Shown: positions 17,197-26,139 of the stretch, in pieces
How the letters are laid out: every line of letters starts with the position of its first letter
Position numbering within the stretch: position 1 is the stretch's first letter
Position numbers and translations under genes: made by a program
Assembly: GCA_016715825.1 (NCBI GenBank)
Contig: JADJXO010000004.1
Span: 1-59,865, forward strand
From: Nitrospira sp.
GTDB taxonomy: Bacteria; Nitrospirota; Nitrospiria; Nitrospirales; Nitrospiraceae
Reading direction: 5' to 3'
Length of the DNA: 59,865 bases
The notes under the pieces: generated by a model
Database searches by the model: none
What the model was told of the DNA's origin: nothing
What the model saw: only the letters and a program-made list of their open reading frames with translations

Positions 17197-17512
17197 TGAC
17201 TACCGGTACTCTGCTTCCTGATTCCGCCGCGCCCTTCGAAAAGGGAAGACGGTAAATACACCACCCTGTCACCGCAACGATCCAATCGATTACCACACGC
17301 TTTTCTACGTAGGCTTACTCCTTCACCTTCTACACTTTCTTGCAGAGGTGTTCCCCTTACTCGTCTGTGCCCCGTTGTATGTGTCAACATCGAACACGCT
17401 TCATACTGTAGAAAGCACAGCCCTTTGCTCAAGGGACAATCCCTTGCTACGCGATGGTATAGCCTTTGCTCCTGAATGAGTCAGCGCATTTATCAATTAC
17501 AAGGAGGGTTAC
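17197..17512 (+). promoter_or_regulatory. intergenic region ending in a strong ribosome-binding site
   Basis: No gene is seen. AAGGAGG lies 5 bases before the ATG of the metalloprotease and fixes that start. A small CCCTT-CGAA-AAGGG hairpin lies near 17240. A promoter for the protease is expected here, but no convincing -35/-10 pair could be chosen by eye. Confidence 0.5.
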
Positions 17513-19090
17513 ATGGAGCCGACGCTGCTGGGTGGACGGTCGCGGACAGATTGCCGCATACGTTCTTGCTCATCGTTCCGATCATATCCCTTGGTCCTTA
17601 GTCTATGCGCGATCACCTTTGGCATGTCCGATGTCGGAATCTGCGCCTCGCCGCAGTCCGAAACACCACTCCTTATTGAAGCCCCGAGCGACATTCCTCC
17701 TGCCATTGCCCAAGCCTTTCCGTCACCTCAGATGGCCAAGCGATGGGTGCGAAAGCATCGAACCATGGCCCTCAACCCGGTCGCGCTTGAGGCCTTACAC
17801 TCCTCTCGCAAAGAAAATAAGGCTACCGTCACGCTGGACCTCTTCGAGACCGTGACACAGACGCTCGAACTCGATGAACCGGAAGTCCAGGGCAACAAGG
17901 CAAAGGTATGGCGTGGACGGCTACGCGGTGACCAGAACAGCGATGTCACCTTGGCTGTGCGCGGCAAGAAAATGGCTGGGACGATCGTCTCGGGCGACCG
18001 ACTCTACAAAATCGAGCCGACTGAGGACAACCGTCATCGCCTCGTTGAAATTGACGACGACGCCATGCGTCCGGATCACCATCCACTCGTGGTACCCGAT
18101 GATGGAACTCCTGCAGATCCGCCGGATCCAGAACCGGAGCTCCAGCAGCCTGATGCCAGTGTGGCCGCCTCAACTGATAGCGTGACCACAGCGGCAGCGA
18201 CGAGCACAAATACCATCGTTGATCTGCTCGTCGTCTACACCTCCATGGCGCGCGCGAAACAGGGTGGACAAGCTGCCATGAACGCGTTGATCGCGCTGGG
18301 CGTTGATCTGGCCAATCAAGCATACAGCAATAGCAGAATCGCAATGCGACTCCGGCTGGTCCGAGCTGCCGAAGTCGCCTATACGGAAACGGGCAACATC
18401 AGCACCGATCTCTCGCGTTTACAGCGGACAACCGATGGATTCATGGATTCCATTCATCAACTGCGCAATCAATATAAGGCCGATCTGGTCGCATTGATCG
18501 TGGACAATGGGGGCGCCTATTGCGGCATCGCCTATGTCATGGCGAACGGCCCGAGGGCCAGCTTCGCCAATTACGCTTTCAGCGTGACGGATCGTGACTG
18601 TGTGGCGAACAACACCCTCACGCACGAATTGGGTCATAACATGGGGAACGCACACGATCGCGCAAGCGGCGGTACCGGCGTCTATCCCTATTCGTACGGC
18701 TATCGAGACACCGTCGGGAAATTTCGGACGATCATGGCCTATCCCTGCCCCACGGGGTCCTGCCCACGCGTGAAGTATTTTTCAAACCCAAAGATCAAGA
18801 TCAATGGTCGGCCGGCTGGGATCGATCATCGGATCAATCCCACGAACTCAGCAGACATTGCGCGGTCTATGAATGAGGTCCGCAATACCATTGCCGCCTG
18901 GCGTGCAGGCGGCACAACGTCTGCCACCACCTTTGCTGATCCCTTGAAAAGTTCTCGACCCAACTTGCGGGGAGATTCACTCGATGATGTTGACGAATCG
19001 GATGACGATTCAGACGGCGATGCTCTCGATAAGGCTCGCACGGATTCTCAGGGGAAATCGCATGGAACGATTCGCACACCTTTCCCTTGA
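17513..19090 (+). CDS. secreted reprolysin-like zinc metalloprotease with propeptide
   Basis: A 525-residue precursor. After an export signal (hydrophobic segment around PLVLSLCAITFGM) comes a propeptide (roughly residues 80-190) and then, past a Pro/Asp/Ser-rich linker, the catalytic domain from about residue 225 (VDLLVVYTSMARAKQGG). HELGHNMGNAHD at residues 371-382 is the metzincin HExxHxxGxxH/D zinc site, with FRTIMAYP as the Met-turn. A Cys-containing loop (CPTGSC) and an acidic tail rich in Asp/Ser follow. Propeptide motifs include GTIVSGDRLYKIEP and HRLVEIDDDAMRPD. The next gene encodes a relative of this propeptide alone. Probably an exoprotease acting outside the cell or in the periplasm. 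Confidence 0.9.
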   Translation: MEPTLLGGRSRTDCRIRSCSSFRSYPLVLSLCAITFGMSDVGICASPQSETPLLIEAPSDIPPAIAQAFPSPQMAKRWVRKHRTMALNPVALEALHSSRKENKATVTLDLFETVTQTLELDEPEVQGNKAKVWRGRLRGDQNSDVTLAVRGKKMAGTIVSGDRLYKIEPTEDNRHRLVEIDDDAMRPDHHPLVVPDDGTPADPPDPEPELQQPDASVAASTDSVTTAAATSTNTIVDLLVVYTSMARAKQGGQAAMNALIALGVDLANQAYSNSRIAMRLRLVRAAEVAYTETGNISTDLSRLQRTTDGFMDSIHQLRNQYKADLVALIVDNGGAYCGIAYVMANGPRASFANYAFSVTDRDCVANNTLTHELGHNMGNAHDRASGGTGVYPYSYGYRDTVGKFRTIMAYPCPTGSCPRVKYFSNPKIKINGRPAGIDHRINPTNSADIARSMNEVRNTIAAWRAGGTTSATTFADPLKSSRPNLRGDSLDDVDESDDDSDGDALDKARTDSQGKSHGTIRTPFP

Positions 19091-19205
19091 GCCGCAACAT
19101 ACCAAGAGGAAACTACAACTGCGTCCTCCCGGTCACAATCGCGCTGAATCGCTGAATTTGATATGGTACAGTGACGAAATATGTAGCGCTTCATGGAGAG
19201 CCTCT

Positions 19206-19712
19206 GTGTCTCACCGATTTCGATATCTTCCTCTCATTGTTATGGTGCTCAGTGGCATGGTGTTAGGGGGCGGGCTGAGCCGGACTGCGAAGGCTGAGGA
19301 GCATTCTGAGCCGAAGCGCTTGTGGCAAACCGTTCTCACACCTCAGTCGAATCAATCACCGGTGCCAAGAAAACCTTGGATGATTCGCGATCGAGAGGTT
19401 GCACTTGATCTTCCGCTCCTTCAACTTCTCAAGGATGCGGGAGCCAGACCCCTTCCTAGGATTACCGTTGAGCTTTTCGACAAGGCCAACCCCGAACTGG
19501 AGGTCTCTTCCCCGGCTTCCCGCATCAATGACACGAGTGTCATCCGCGGGGTTTTCAAACCTCCGGTCGAAGGCGACTTCACATTTGTCATCACCGGCAA
19601 TCTCCTAATCGGAACCATCCAGATCGGCGATCGTATCTACAAGACCGACCACATTGGTAACGGCAGACTGCGGTTGGTTGAGCTCGATCCCGATAAAATG
19701 CCGAGGGATTGA
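19206..19712 (+). CDS. secreted stand-alone homologue of the neighbouring protease propeptide
   Basis: A 168-residue protein starting at GTG with GGAGAG 5 bases upstream; a signal peptide follows (LPLIVMVLSGMVLGGG, cleavage near TAKAEEH). The mature part matches the propeptide of the upstream metalloprotease: VELFDKANPELEV against LDLFETVTQTLEL, GTIQIGDRIYKTDH against GTIVSGDRLYKIEP, and LRLVELDPDKMPRD against HRLVEIDDDAMRPD. There is no catalytic domain. The gene begins 115 bases after the protease stop. By analogy with separate propeptides that act in trans as inhibitors or folding aids, it may control the protease; that is inference. A longer open frame upstream overlaps the protease end and is not used. 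Confidence 0.75.
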   Translation: MSHRFRYLPLIVMVLSGMVLGGGLSRTAKAEEHSEPKRLWQTVLTPQSNQSPVPRKPWMIRDREVALDLPLLQLLKDAGARPLPRITVELFDKANPELEVSSPASRINDTSVIRGVFKPPVEGDFTFVITGNLLIGTIQIGDRIYKTDHIGNGRLRLVELDPDKMPRD

Positions 19713-19813
19713 TGCATTGCATCAAGCGATCGTTTCGGGAAACACGTGAGGGAGGATCAAAGAAGACGGTGCTTGGGGTAACTGCGGTCATCACATTGTC
19801 TAAAGGCTGAGCA

Positions 19814-20857
19814 ATGAGCCTCTTTCGTGTGACGGGAACACTCAATGGTATCTTAAGCCCTCTGGACCTTGCTGTCGTTCGACGAAGTCACTTCAAAGAG
19901 ATCTTTGAGGATCCCGTTGAGAAATATAAAGGCTGGTGCAGCAAAGGCCATGTATCAGCCAACGCCTTAGAATATCTCCGTCACGATAATCCTCGACTGT
20001 TGGAATACAGGAAGCGATATGAAGGGCATCCCGCAGCGTCTCATTCAATATGGAAGCCAGAATACCTTCAAACTGACTTGAGCATGGGTTCTTTCCGTGA
20101 CGATAATGTGTATTTGTGGCAAAGCAGACGAACCGGGCACGATCTCTTGGTCGCCTATGCATTCACAACCTACTACGTGAAGGAGATCGACACCCTCGGC
20201 CTCCTCGACCGATTGGATGAGGACGGATCATTTGGGGTATTAACCTTCACCATGGACCACGGAAAAACTGTGAGCAGAGACCTGCTGGACTCCGTGCTCG
20301 AGATTAACTTCCTGGAACGCCATCTCCAGGTATCACGGAGGTCGTCGATGCGAATCCTTGATATTGGGGCAGGCTATGGCCGACTGGCACATCGGCTGGT
20401 GAAGGGCTTGCCAAATCTGGAACAGATTCTATGCACCGATGCTGTTCCGGAATCGAGTTTCCTCTGTGAATACTACCTTCACTACAGAGACGTGTCGGGT
20501 AAAGCGAAAACCATACCATTAGATGCGGTCCAAACCAGTTTTGAACATCATGACATCGATATCGTGACCAATATTCATAGTTTTCAGGAGTGCACCATGG
20601 AGTCGATCACCTGGTGGCTCAATGCGATTTCACGATGTCAGGCCAAATACTTCATGCTGGCCCATTATGACGATGAGTTGTTCTCGCGCGAACAGGATCA
20701 TTCCCAACAAAACTTTCGCCCTCTCTTGGAAAAGCACGGGTTCCATCTGATTGCGAAAGAACCTGTCTATGCTCCAGGCACATTGGCAGGACTCTATGGT
20801 CTGTACCCAAAACGGTGGCACTACCTGTTTGAGTCTAATTCGCGAAAGGAGTTCTGA
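19814..20857 (+). CDS. SAM-dependent methyltransferase (putative sugar O-methyltransferase family)
   Basis: A 347-residue cytoplasmic protein. The C-terminal half has a Rossmann-type methyltransferase fold: ILDIGAGYGRLAHRLV is the SAM-binding motif I, LEQILCTDAVPESSFL the acidic second strand, and DIDIVTNIHSFQECTMESITWW the post-I/IV region. The N-terminal 170 residues (SKGHVSANALEYLRHDNPRLLEYRKRYEGH) match proteins annotated as putative sugar O-methyltransferases. The ATG is clear and the frame ends before two PEP-CTERM genes on the other strand. It may modify surface glycans; the acceptor is unknown. Confidence 0.78.
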   Translation: MSLFRVTGTLNGILSPLDLAVVRRSHFKEIFEDPVEKYKGWCSKGHVSANALEYLRHDNPRLLEYRKRYEGHPAASHSIWKPEYLQTDLSMGSFRDDNVYLWQSRRTGHDLLVAYAFTTYYVKEIDTLGLLDRLDEDGSFGVLTFTMDHGKTVSRDLLDSVLEINFLERHLQVSRRSSMRILDIGAGYGRLAHRLVKGLPNLEQILCTDAVPESSFLCEYYLHYRDVSGKAKTIPLDAVQTSFEHHDIDIVTNIHSFQECTMESITWWLNAISRCQAKYFMLAHYDDELFSREQDHSQQNFRPLLEKHGFHLIAKEPVYAPGTLAGLYGLYPKRWHYLFESNSRKEF

Positions 20858-20967
20858 CCGTTTCTAGCACCTTCCTGACTCAATATGCAGATGGCAAACT
20901 CTCTCTTCCCAACAATCGACAAAATGTATGGTTAAAGCCTGACCAGAAATATCTGTGGCTTAGCTCA

Positions 20968-21978
20968 CTACTTGGCCCGGACAGCCCCACATCGTCCCAT
21001 CTTGAAAGCGATCAACCCGAGCAAACCCAACCCCGTCAATACGAGGGCACTGGACTCCGGCACAGGTGTAGCCGGATGGGCAAAAGCCACATGAACCGAC
21101 GGCCCTCCTTCGATTGTGAACGCCCTTTGCTGTACTAGGTTTGCATTAGCGAGGATGATCTCACCAAAACGGCCACTGGCAAGTATCTGACCTCCTGGAT
21201 TGATATCTATGTCCATTAGGTTTGAAATCCCCGTGTTCACTGACCGACGTATCATCCCGGTACCGTCAACCTGAAAAATGTTCCCGTCCCACCCAGCTGC
21301 ATAAATCAACCCGTTCTGGTCGACAGCAATTCCCCGAACGTCGGCTATAAAAAGATCGTCCGGGAATGGGATGGTTCGTACTGATGCCAGAGTGGTTGGG
21401 TCAAAGACCTCTATGGAACTAGCAGGCGTCCCTTCTCCAGGCAAGGCGTAGAGCAGGCCATTAAGACCGATCGTGAGATCCTGATAACCCTCTGAGGTAG
21501 CAAAGCGCGTCGCTGAGAAATCCGTCAGGCTAAATCGAACAATTCCCATGGCTTCGTCTGCCCCACCATCCCCAAACGTACGCATATCCGTGAGGAACGC
21601 AACGTTCCCAAACGTATCGAGTCCACCAAAACTGACGTTGTTCACTGTGCTCAAGCCTGAGAATGTGTGATGCTGAAAACTATTTGAACGAGGATCGAGT
21701 GACGTCAGATAAGGATCAAATGTTCCGTTGTATAGGTGAACTCCGTTATTTGAGTCGACCTTCACATCTCGTAATTCATGGAAACCATCACCGTCAACGT
21801 CAGGAACGCTGAATGTCTGCACCAATGTCCCGGACGAGGTGTACTCGGAAAGAAGACCGGTTTCCCAACTCGCGGCGAGAATGTTTCCAGGTGTCACGGG
21901 AGCTGCCTGAGCATCGTCTACGCACACCACAATGAGGATCAGTAGAATGGCAGTACGATAGCAAATAGTTTTAAACAT
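20968..21978 (-). CDS. PEP-CTERM surface protein with beta-propeller-like repeats
   Basis: A 336-residue exported protein. The start MFKTICYRT has AAGGGGAAG just upstream and begins a signal peptide ending near DDAQAAP. The body contains repeated strand pairs (NGVHLYNGTFDPYLTSLD, NGLLYALPGEG, NGLIYAAGWDGNIFQVDG, GGQILASGRFGEIILAN) like an NHL or six-bladed propeller. The C-terminus has VPESSALVLTGLGLLGLIAF followed by basic residues, the PEP-CTERM tripartite signal recognised by exosortase (with Ser after VPE instead of Pro). It would be cleaved and displayed or secreted with extracellular polysaccharide. A weaker sigma-54-like site lies about 100 bases upstream. Confidence 0.82.
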   Translation of the reverse strand: MFKTICYRTAILLILIVVCVDDAQAAPVTPGNILAASWETGLLSEYTSSGTLVQTFSVPDVDGDGFHELRDVKVDSNNGVHLYNGTFDPYLTSLDPRSNSFQHHTFSGLSTVNNVSFGGLDTFGNVAFLTDMRTFGDGGADEAMGIVRFSLTDFSATRFATSEGYQDLTIGLNGLLYALPGEGTPASSIEVFDPTTLASVRTIPFPDDLFIADVRGIAVDQNGLIYAAGWDGNIFQVDGTGMIRRSVNTGISNLMDIDINPGGQILASGRFGEIILANANLVQQRAFTIEGGPSVHVAFAHPATPVPESSALVLTGLGLLGLIAFKMGRCGAVRAK

Positions 21979-22059
21979 ATTCTTCCCCTTGTCTCTTCCC
22001 TCTTCCGAGGTTCTAAAATTGAGCATTAGTGAATTCCCATCAGAGTTGGTATGGACTCC

Positions 22060-22332
22060 TCATTCATATGGGGCTACACGCAATACCCAATCCCACTGCC
22101 GATGGGGAGTCAGGGACTCGAATGTATGGAATCCTCTGATGGACGTACCAAGTACGATCAACGGATTCAACGGCGAGGCCAGATGGCCGAGTACCATCCC
22201 CTCAAAGTTTAGCGTCACCGGTATAGCCTGGGCCAGCCCACTGAAAGACAGCCACAAGGCTACGCATGACAGGTTAATTGTAATCCAACACGACGCTCGT
22301 CTGCTTTTCATGCGCATGAGTCTCCCTGGCAT
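22060..22332 (-). pseudogene. truncated PEP-CTERM paralogue
   Basis: A 90-residue frame whose signal peptide and first mature residues (QAIPVTLNFEGMVLGH, SPLNPLIVLGTSIRGFHTFES) match the neighbouring full-length PEP-CTERM protein (QAIPVTVQFAGAVFNA, LISGSYTFES). It then stops; the middle and the sorting signal are absent. It lies 4 bases after the stop of that neighbour, so it looks like a tandem duplicate that lost its 3' part. It might still be exported as a short peptide. Confidence 0.7.
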
Positions 22333-22336
22333 CCCT

Positions 22337-23047
22337 TCAAAGCCTGGGCAGACGCTCTTTTGACCGAAGATTTGCTGTCAGGCGACGTCTCATCTCATAG
22401 CCAATTAATCCGAGCAGCCCGATCTCCATCAACATCAGCGAGCTCGGCTCCGGTACAGCCGTCAAGGAAGTAAGCCTGCCCTGAATCCCAGCAACAATTC
22501 CCCCTCCCGTAAAAGTGATGTTGAATGTGGGATTACCTGGCAGTGGAGGAGGCACAAGGGGAAGGGCCGCGCTCGTGAACATATTTCCAAAAATATTGAA
22601 TTGAAAAGAAGTTGGTATCAGGCCGTTTATTGAAGGGCCAATAATAGCCTGCTCAAGCCCCGATGGGATGAGAAGCACTCGATAGGCATCAGCAAAATTA
22701 TTATCCTCAATTCGGATCTCATTTGGCCTTGAATGGGTGGCCATTGAATAGGTTCGGCCGAGAAAACTGACTGAAAAGTTACTGAGGGCATAACTCCCGA
22801 TGACATTTAACGGATCGCCTATGATGAACTGATCAGGCGTTGTGGATTCGAACGTATAGGATCCGCTGATAAGAGTGCCGGGAAGAACTGTAGTATTCAA
22901 CGGAGAATTTGCATTAAAGACGGCTCCCGCAAATTGAACCGTCACTGGTATGGCTTGGGCCGATTCCCTTGCCCCAAACGACATGACCGAGATTATGACA
23001 AGCCCTACCGCTACCAGCCGCCGAATCCCCGTCCGCTTCATGTGCAT
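22337..23047 (-). CDS. PEP-CTERM surface protein
   Basis: A 236-residue exported protein. AAAGGAGGAG lies just before the start MHMKRTG, followed by a signal peptide (LVAVGLVIISVMSFGA, cleavage near SAQA). The body is beta-rich without known catalytic motifs, and the C-terminus shows VPEPSSLMLMEIGLLGLIGYEMRRR, a full PEP-CTERM sorting signal. Upstream lies an excellent sigma-54 promoter, in keeping with the known RpoN/PrsR control of PEP-CTERM genes in other bacteria. The exosortase and its regulators are not in this window. Confidence 0.85.
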   Translation of the reverse strand: MHMKRTGIRRLVAVGLVIISVMSFGARESAQAIPVTVQFAGAVFNANSPLNTTVLPGTLISGSYTFESTTPDQFIIGDPLNVIGSYALSNFSVSFLGRTYSMATHSRPNEIRIEDNNFADAYRVLLIPSGLEQAIIGPSINGLIPTSFQFNIFGNMFTSAALPLVPPPLPGNPTFNITFTGGGIVAGIQGRLTSLTAVPEPSSLMLMEIGLLGLIGYEMRRRLTANLRSKERLPRL

Positions 23048-23119
23048 GATCTCCTCCTTTGTCAGAGCCACGCCTTCCTCTTAACCGCCTTCCAAATCAA
23101 AAAAGTGTCAAAACATAAT

Positions 23120-23134
23120 GCAATCCGAACGCCA
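23120..23134 (-). promoter_or_regulatory. sigma-54 (-24/-12) promoter of the PEP-CTERM gene
   Basis: The minus strand reads TGGCGTTCGGATTGC, matching the RpoN consensus TGGCACG-N4-TTGC with the invariant GG and GC exactly 10 bases apart. It sits about 73 bases upstream of the start codon of the 236-residue PEP-CTERM protein. Confidence 0.7.
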
Positions 23135-23637
23135 CCCATTAACCTGTTGAAATTTATCGAAGGATATGAGCGACCGAGATTCAAGTTGTAAAAAATATTT
23201 ACACCATGAATCGCCTTGTCGGTGAAGTTCTACCATGTGGACAGACAAATATATTTGCAAACCTAAACAATTGCGCCTGCTTCGGATATCCGCCCTGGTC
23301 CCAAGTGCACGTGTAAAATATCTTTGTATCGATGCCACGGTCATTACACCTCTTTTCACCTCCTATGTCATGTCCACAGCGGTCTACCTAGGAGGGCGCC
23401 GCTAAGACATGGCGGTAGGGAACGGTTGATGATCGTCCAAGATAGTAACCAAGCCGTTAGGGGTTCGGAGAGACGCCGACCGAGTCGCTCGTTCGACTCC
23501 GTCGAGAGTCTTCTCCTGTCTTGACTGATCACATTCGTAGCCGTAGCACATCGCCATCCAAAGGCCACCTGTACGAGTTGCGAAAGAGTAGCTATTCATG
23601 AAGGATCCGGCTACAATGCGCACCGATATTCGAACCT
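23135..23637 (+). other. intergenic region without a recognisable gene
   Basis: About 500 bases between divergent genes. It must contain the promoter of the GAF kinase on the plus strand and possibly an enhancer site for an RpoN activator on the minus strand. Short open frames overlap each other in several frames without ribosome-binding sites, and none looks real. Confidence 0.5.
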
Positions 23638-25461
23638 ATGACCACATCGACTGCTCAGACCAAGCCATCCCCTGAGACCCTGCTTCAACGGACGTTGAAT
23701 GCCGCGCTGAACGACATCGGGTCCGATTCGGTCCTAGCGGCCATCTTCCATCAAGAGAACGGCCCCCTTATCGAGCATGCGTCGCGTGGCTTCGCCCCGA
23801 GGGACATTCAAGCGGTACTCCGCACCCTGTCAAACCACCGAGCCGCCGTCTTGGCGACGACCACGCAAGACCAAGAAAGCGGACGCACGGTTCGCTTACG
23901 GTTGATTACCCCGGGCGCGAAGTCGCTGCTCGCTGTTCCACTTCGCCACCTCAATCGTGTGTACGGTTGCCTGGTCATTGGACGAAAGGAAGGTGCGGCT
24001 TTTTCGAAGAAGGAGAAGTCGCAGCTGGAGCAGATGTGCGATGGCATGACCAAGGCCTTGGACCGCGAAGGGCTTTTTAATACGAATGTAGTATTGAGCC
24101 GTTCTTACGTCACGCAGGAACCGAGCGCGCAACAGCCGGCCGGTGCAGAACTCTATCCACCGGTCACAAAACATTCCTCACCAGAACTCCAGGGCAGAAT
24201 TGAAACGGTCTTGACCGAGGCCTACCAATTGGTGGCCTATGATCGGGCCTGGGCCTGCTACTACGATCCACTTGCGGGAAATGTCGAGGTGTTGGGCCTT
24301 GTCGATGACCTGAAAGGGGAACAGAAAGAGGCGAAGAAGGAACTCAAGCCCGGGCAGCGGCTCACCCTGGATAGCTCGGCTGCGGGCTGGGCGGTGCGGC
24401 ATCGAAAGCCGCGCGTGGATCACGACCTGGCTAGCACGCAAGGTCGTTTTGTCGACCACAAGCATCTCTTTAAAGACCGGTTTCAGTCCTCGCTTGTTAT
24501 TCCCTTCTTTGTCAAAGGGCAGGTTGGTGGAACCATTACGCTGGGGGCGAAGGATGCAGACCGTTACCAAACCACCGACGCTCGCACCCTGGAACCTGTC
24601 ATTCTCAAACTCGCGGAACTTTTACAAACACCCGCGCCTCAGACCACGAACCCTCTCCTGGCGACCGAAGCTGGACCTTCTAGCCTCCAACCCTCCGCCA
24701 CTGGTCCTTCCGAACCCGTCATTCGTAAGCAGGAGCGCCAGGCCGCCATCAGCGAATTCAGCACATTTTTAGCGACGGAAATTCGGGAACCGCTTGCCTC
24801 TATTCGATCCCAACTGGAGGAAGTGACCAGCGAAGGCATTCTCGACTTTGATCCCCAGACGCGCGTTGAGAATGCCATGCGTGACCTAATCCGGATCGAG
24901 GCGATTCTCAATGAAATCCTCGATTTCGCCAAACCGCTCGAACTCCACCGGCATCTCTGTCGGATTCCTGAAGTACTCGAAAGTGCGCTGGTCGTCGTGG
25001 GAACCGATCTCGAAGCGACCCGTATTCAAGTCACCAAAGACTACGCCAATATCATTGCACCGGTGAGAGGCGATGAAGCCAAGCTCCAACAGACGTTCCT
25101 CAGCATTTTCCGGAATGCCTCCGAGGCGATGTCTCCCGGCGGCCATCTTCATATCCAAGTCACGCAGCATCGCGCCGGTCGAGGGATTGAAGTACAGATA
25201 TTGATCAAGAACGACGGCGTGCCGATCCCAGCCGAACTCGTCGACAAAGTCTTCGAGCCATTTTTCACCACCAAGCGCTCAGGGATTGGACTGGGCCTCC
25301 CCAGCGTCAAGAAGATCGTCGAAGAGCACGGCGGAGCGATCGCAATCAGCAGTGCCGCAGGGGAAGGCACAAGCGTCACGATTCGCCTTCCCGGGGTCAG
25401 CCGTGGACCAGCATTTCGACATCGCGGACGAGGCCGACGTCCCCCTCGCCGACCGACCTGA
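23638..25461 (+). CDS. GAF-domain sensor kinase with degenerate histidine box
   Basis: A 607-residue soluble protein. Two GAF sensor domains (about residues 15-140 and 190-335) precede a linker, a DHp-like helical pair and a HATPase_c domain. The dimerisation/phospho-acceptor helix reads FLATEIREPLASIRSQ where kinases normally have AHEIRNPLA; the His is Thr at residue 380. The N box (FLSIFRNASEAM) and FEPFFTTKRSGIGLGL (F and G2 boxes) are kept, but the G1 box is altered to NDGVPIP. ATP binding may persist while autophosphorylation on the usual His cannot. No response regulator is adjacent. The C-terminus ends in an Arg/Pro-rich tail. It could be a pseudokinase partner. Confidence 0.85.
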   Translation: MTTSTAQTKPSPETLLQRTLNAALNDIGSDSVLAAIFHQENGPLIEHASRGFAPRDIQAVLRTLSNHRAAVLATTTQDQESGRTVRLRLITPGAKSLLAVPLRHLNRVYGCLVIGRKEGAAFSKKEKSQLEQMCDGMTKALDREGLFNTNVVLSRSYVTQEPSAQQPAGAELYPPVTKHSSPELQGRIETVLTEAYQLVAYDRAWACYYDPLAGNVEVLGLVDDLKGEQKEAKKELKPGQRLTLDSSAAGWAVRHRKPRVDHDLASTQGRFVDHKHLFKDRFQSSLVIPFFVKGQVGGTITLGAKDADRYQTTDARTLEPVILKLAELLQTPAPQTTNPLLATEAGPSSLQPSATGPSEPVIRKQERQAAISEFSTFLATEIREPLASIRSQLEEVTSEGILDFDPQTRVENAMRDLIRIEAILNEILDFAKPLELHRHLCRIPEVLESALVVVGTDLEATRIQVTKDYANIIAPVRGDEAKLQQTFLSIFRNASEAMSPGGHLHIQVTQHRAGRGIEVQILIKNDGVPIPAELVDKVFEPFFTTKRSGIGLGLPSVKKIVEEHGGAIAISSAAGEGTSVTIRLPGVSRGPAFRHRGRGRRPPRRPT

Positions 25462-25675
25462 CAAACCAATTTTCATCATCGTGCCTTAATCATGCTTTAT
25501 TGTATGGTTCACAGCGGCTCGACGACGCCACCACGGCAAGGTCCGTCAGGCTTCGACCTGTTTGACAGAAATGCCGTCCATCGCTATGATTCTGCCCGCG
25601 TACATAAGGCTCACATTCGACAACTCAAGAACGCATGATGGTCATCTATCTTTCTTTTTCAAATGGAGAACAGGT

Positions 25676-26044
25676 ATGAAACCTCTTACTGGTGTGTTTG
25701 CGACCGTGTCCTCAATCCTGCTTGCGTGTTCCGTCGCGTCGGCAAACCCGGCGCTGCTCCCCAAGCATGAGGGCTATCCGATGCAGAACTCGGGCAGTCC
25801 GGTCACCGGCCAGCCGACGGCAAACGATCCCGGCCAGGCGAATGCTGGGGGAGCCAACTCTCTGTTGAAAGCGGCTGGCTTCGACGATCACCACAGCAAG
25901 CAAGAGCTCGTGAAGACGGACAATGCGCGGATCACGCAGACGCAGGGTGCCGGCAGGCTTCCAAACGTCCAGGGGCCGGACATCAAGATTGCCCCTCCGG
26001 TGACCTCTGCAACCAAGATTACCGGCGATCGTAAGATCGACTGA
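25676..26044 (+). CDS. small secreted hypothetical protein
   Basis: A 122-residue protein with a signal peptide (MKPLTGVFATVSSILLACS, cleavage near SVASAN). The mature part is low in hydrophobic residues and rich in Gly, Asn, Gln, Pro and Lys (GSPVTGQPTANDPGQANAGG, QTQGAGRLPNVQGPDIK), so it is probably disordered. No domain recognised. The start was chosen for the signal peptide and an upstream GGAG. A strong hairpin terminator follows the stop by 17 bases. Confidence 0.65.
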   Translation: MKPLTGVFATVSSILLACSVASANPALLPKHEGYPMQNSGSPVTGQPTANDPGQANAGGANSLLKAAGFDDHHSKQELVKTDNARITQTQGAGRLPNVQGPDIKIAPPVTSATKITGDRKID

Positions 26045-26061
26045 TTGCTCAGTGATCCACC

Positions 26062-26092
26062 GGGGAAGCCTTGTAGAACACAAGGCTTCCCC
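26062..26092 (+). terminator. intrinsic-terminator-like hairpin
   Basis: A perfect 13-bp stem (GGGGAAGCCTTGT with ACAAGGCTTCCCC) around a 5-base loop lies just after the small secreted protein gene. The following bases (AGTTTGTGCTTT) are T-rich but interrupted. It may serve both converging genes. Confidence 0.7.
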
Positions 26093-26139
26093 AGTTTGTG
26101 CTTTCAGAATCCGCTCCACCAGCCGGACGGCTCACCTGC

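Noticed and set aside
18984..19205. Longer form of the propeptide-like protein
   Set aside because: It would overlap the protease gene and place the signal peptide in the middle; the GTG with GGAGAG gives a clean export signal.
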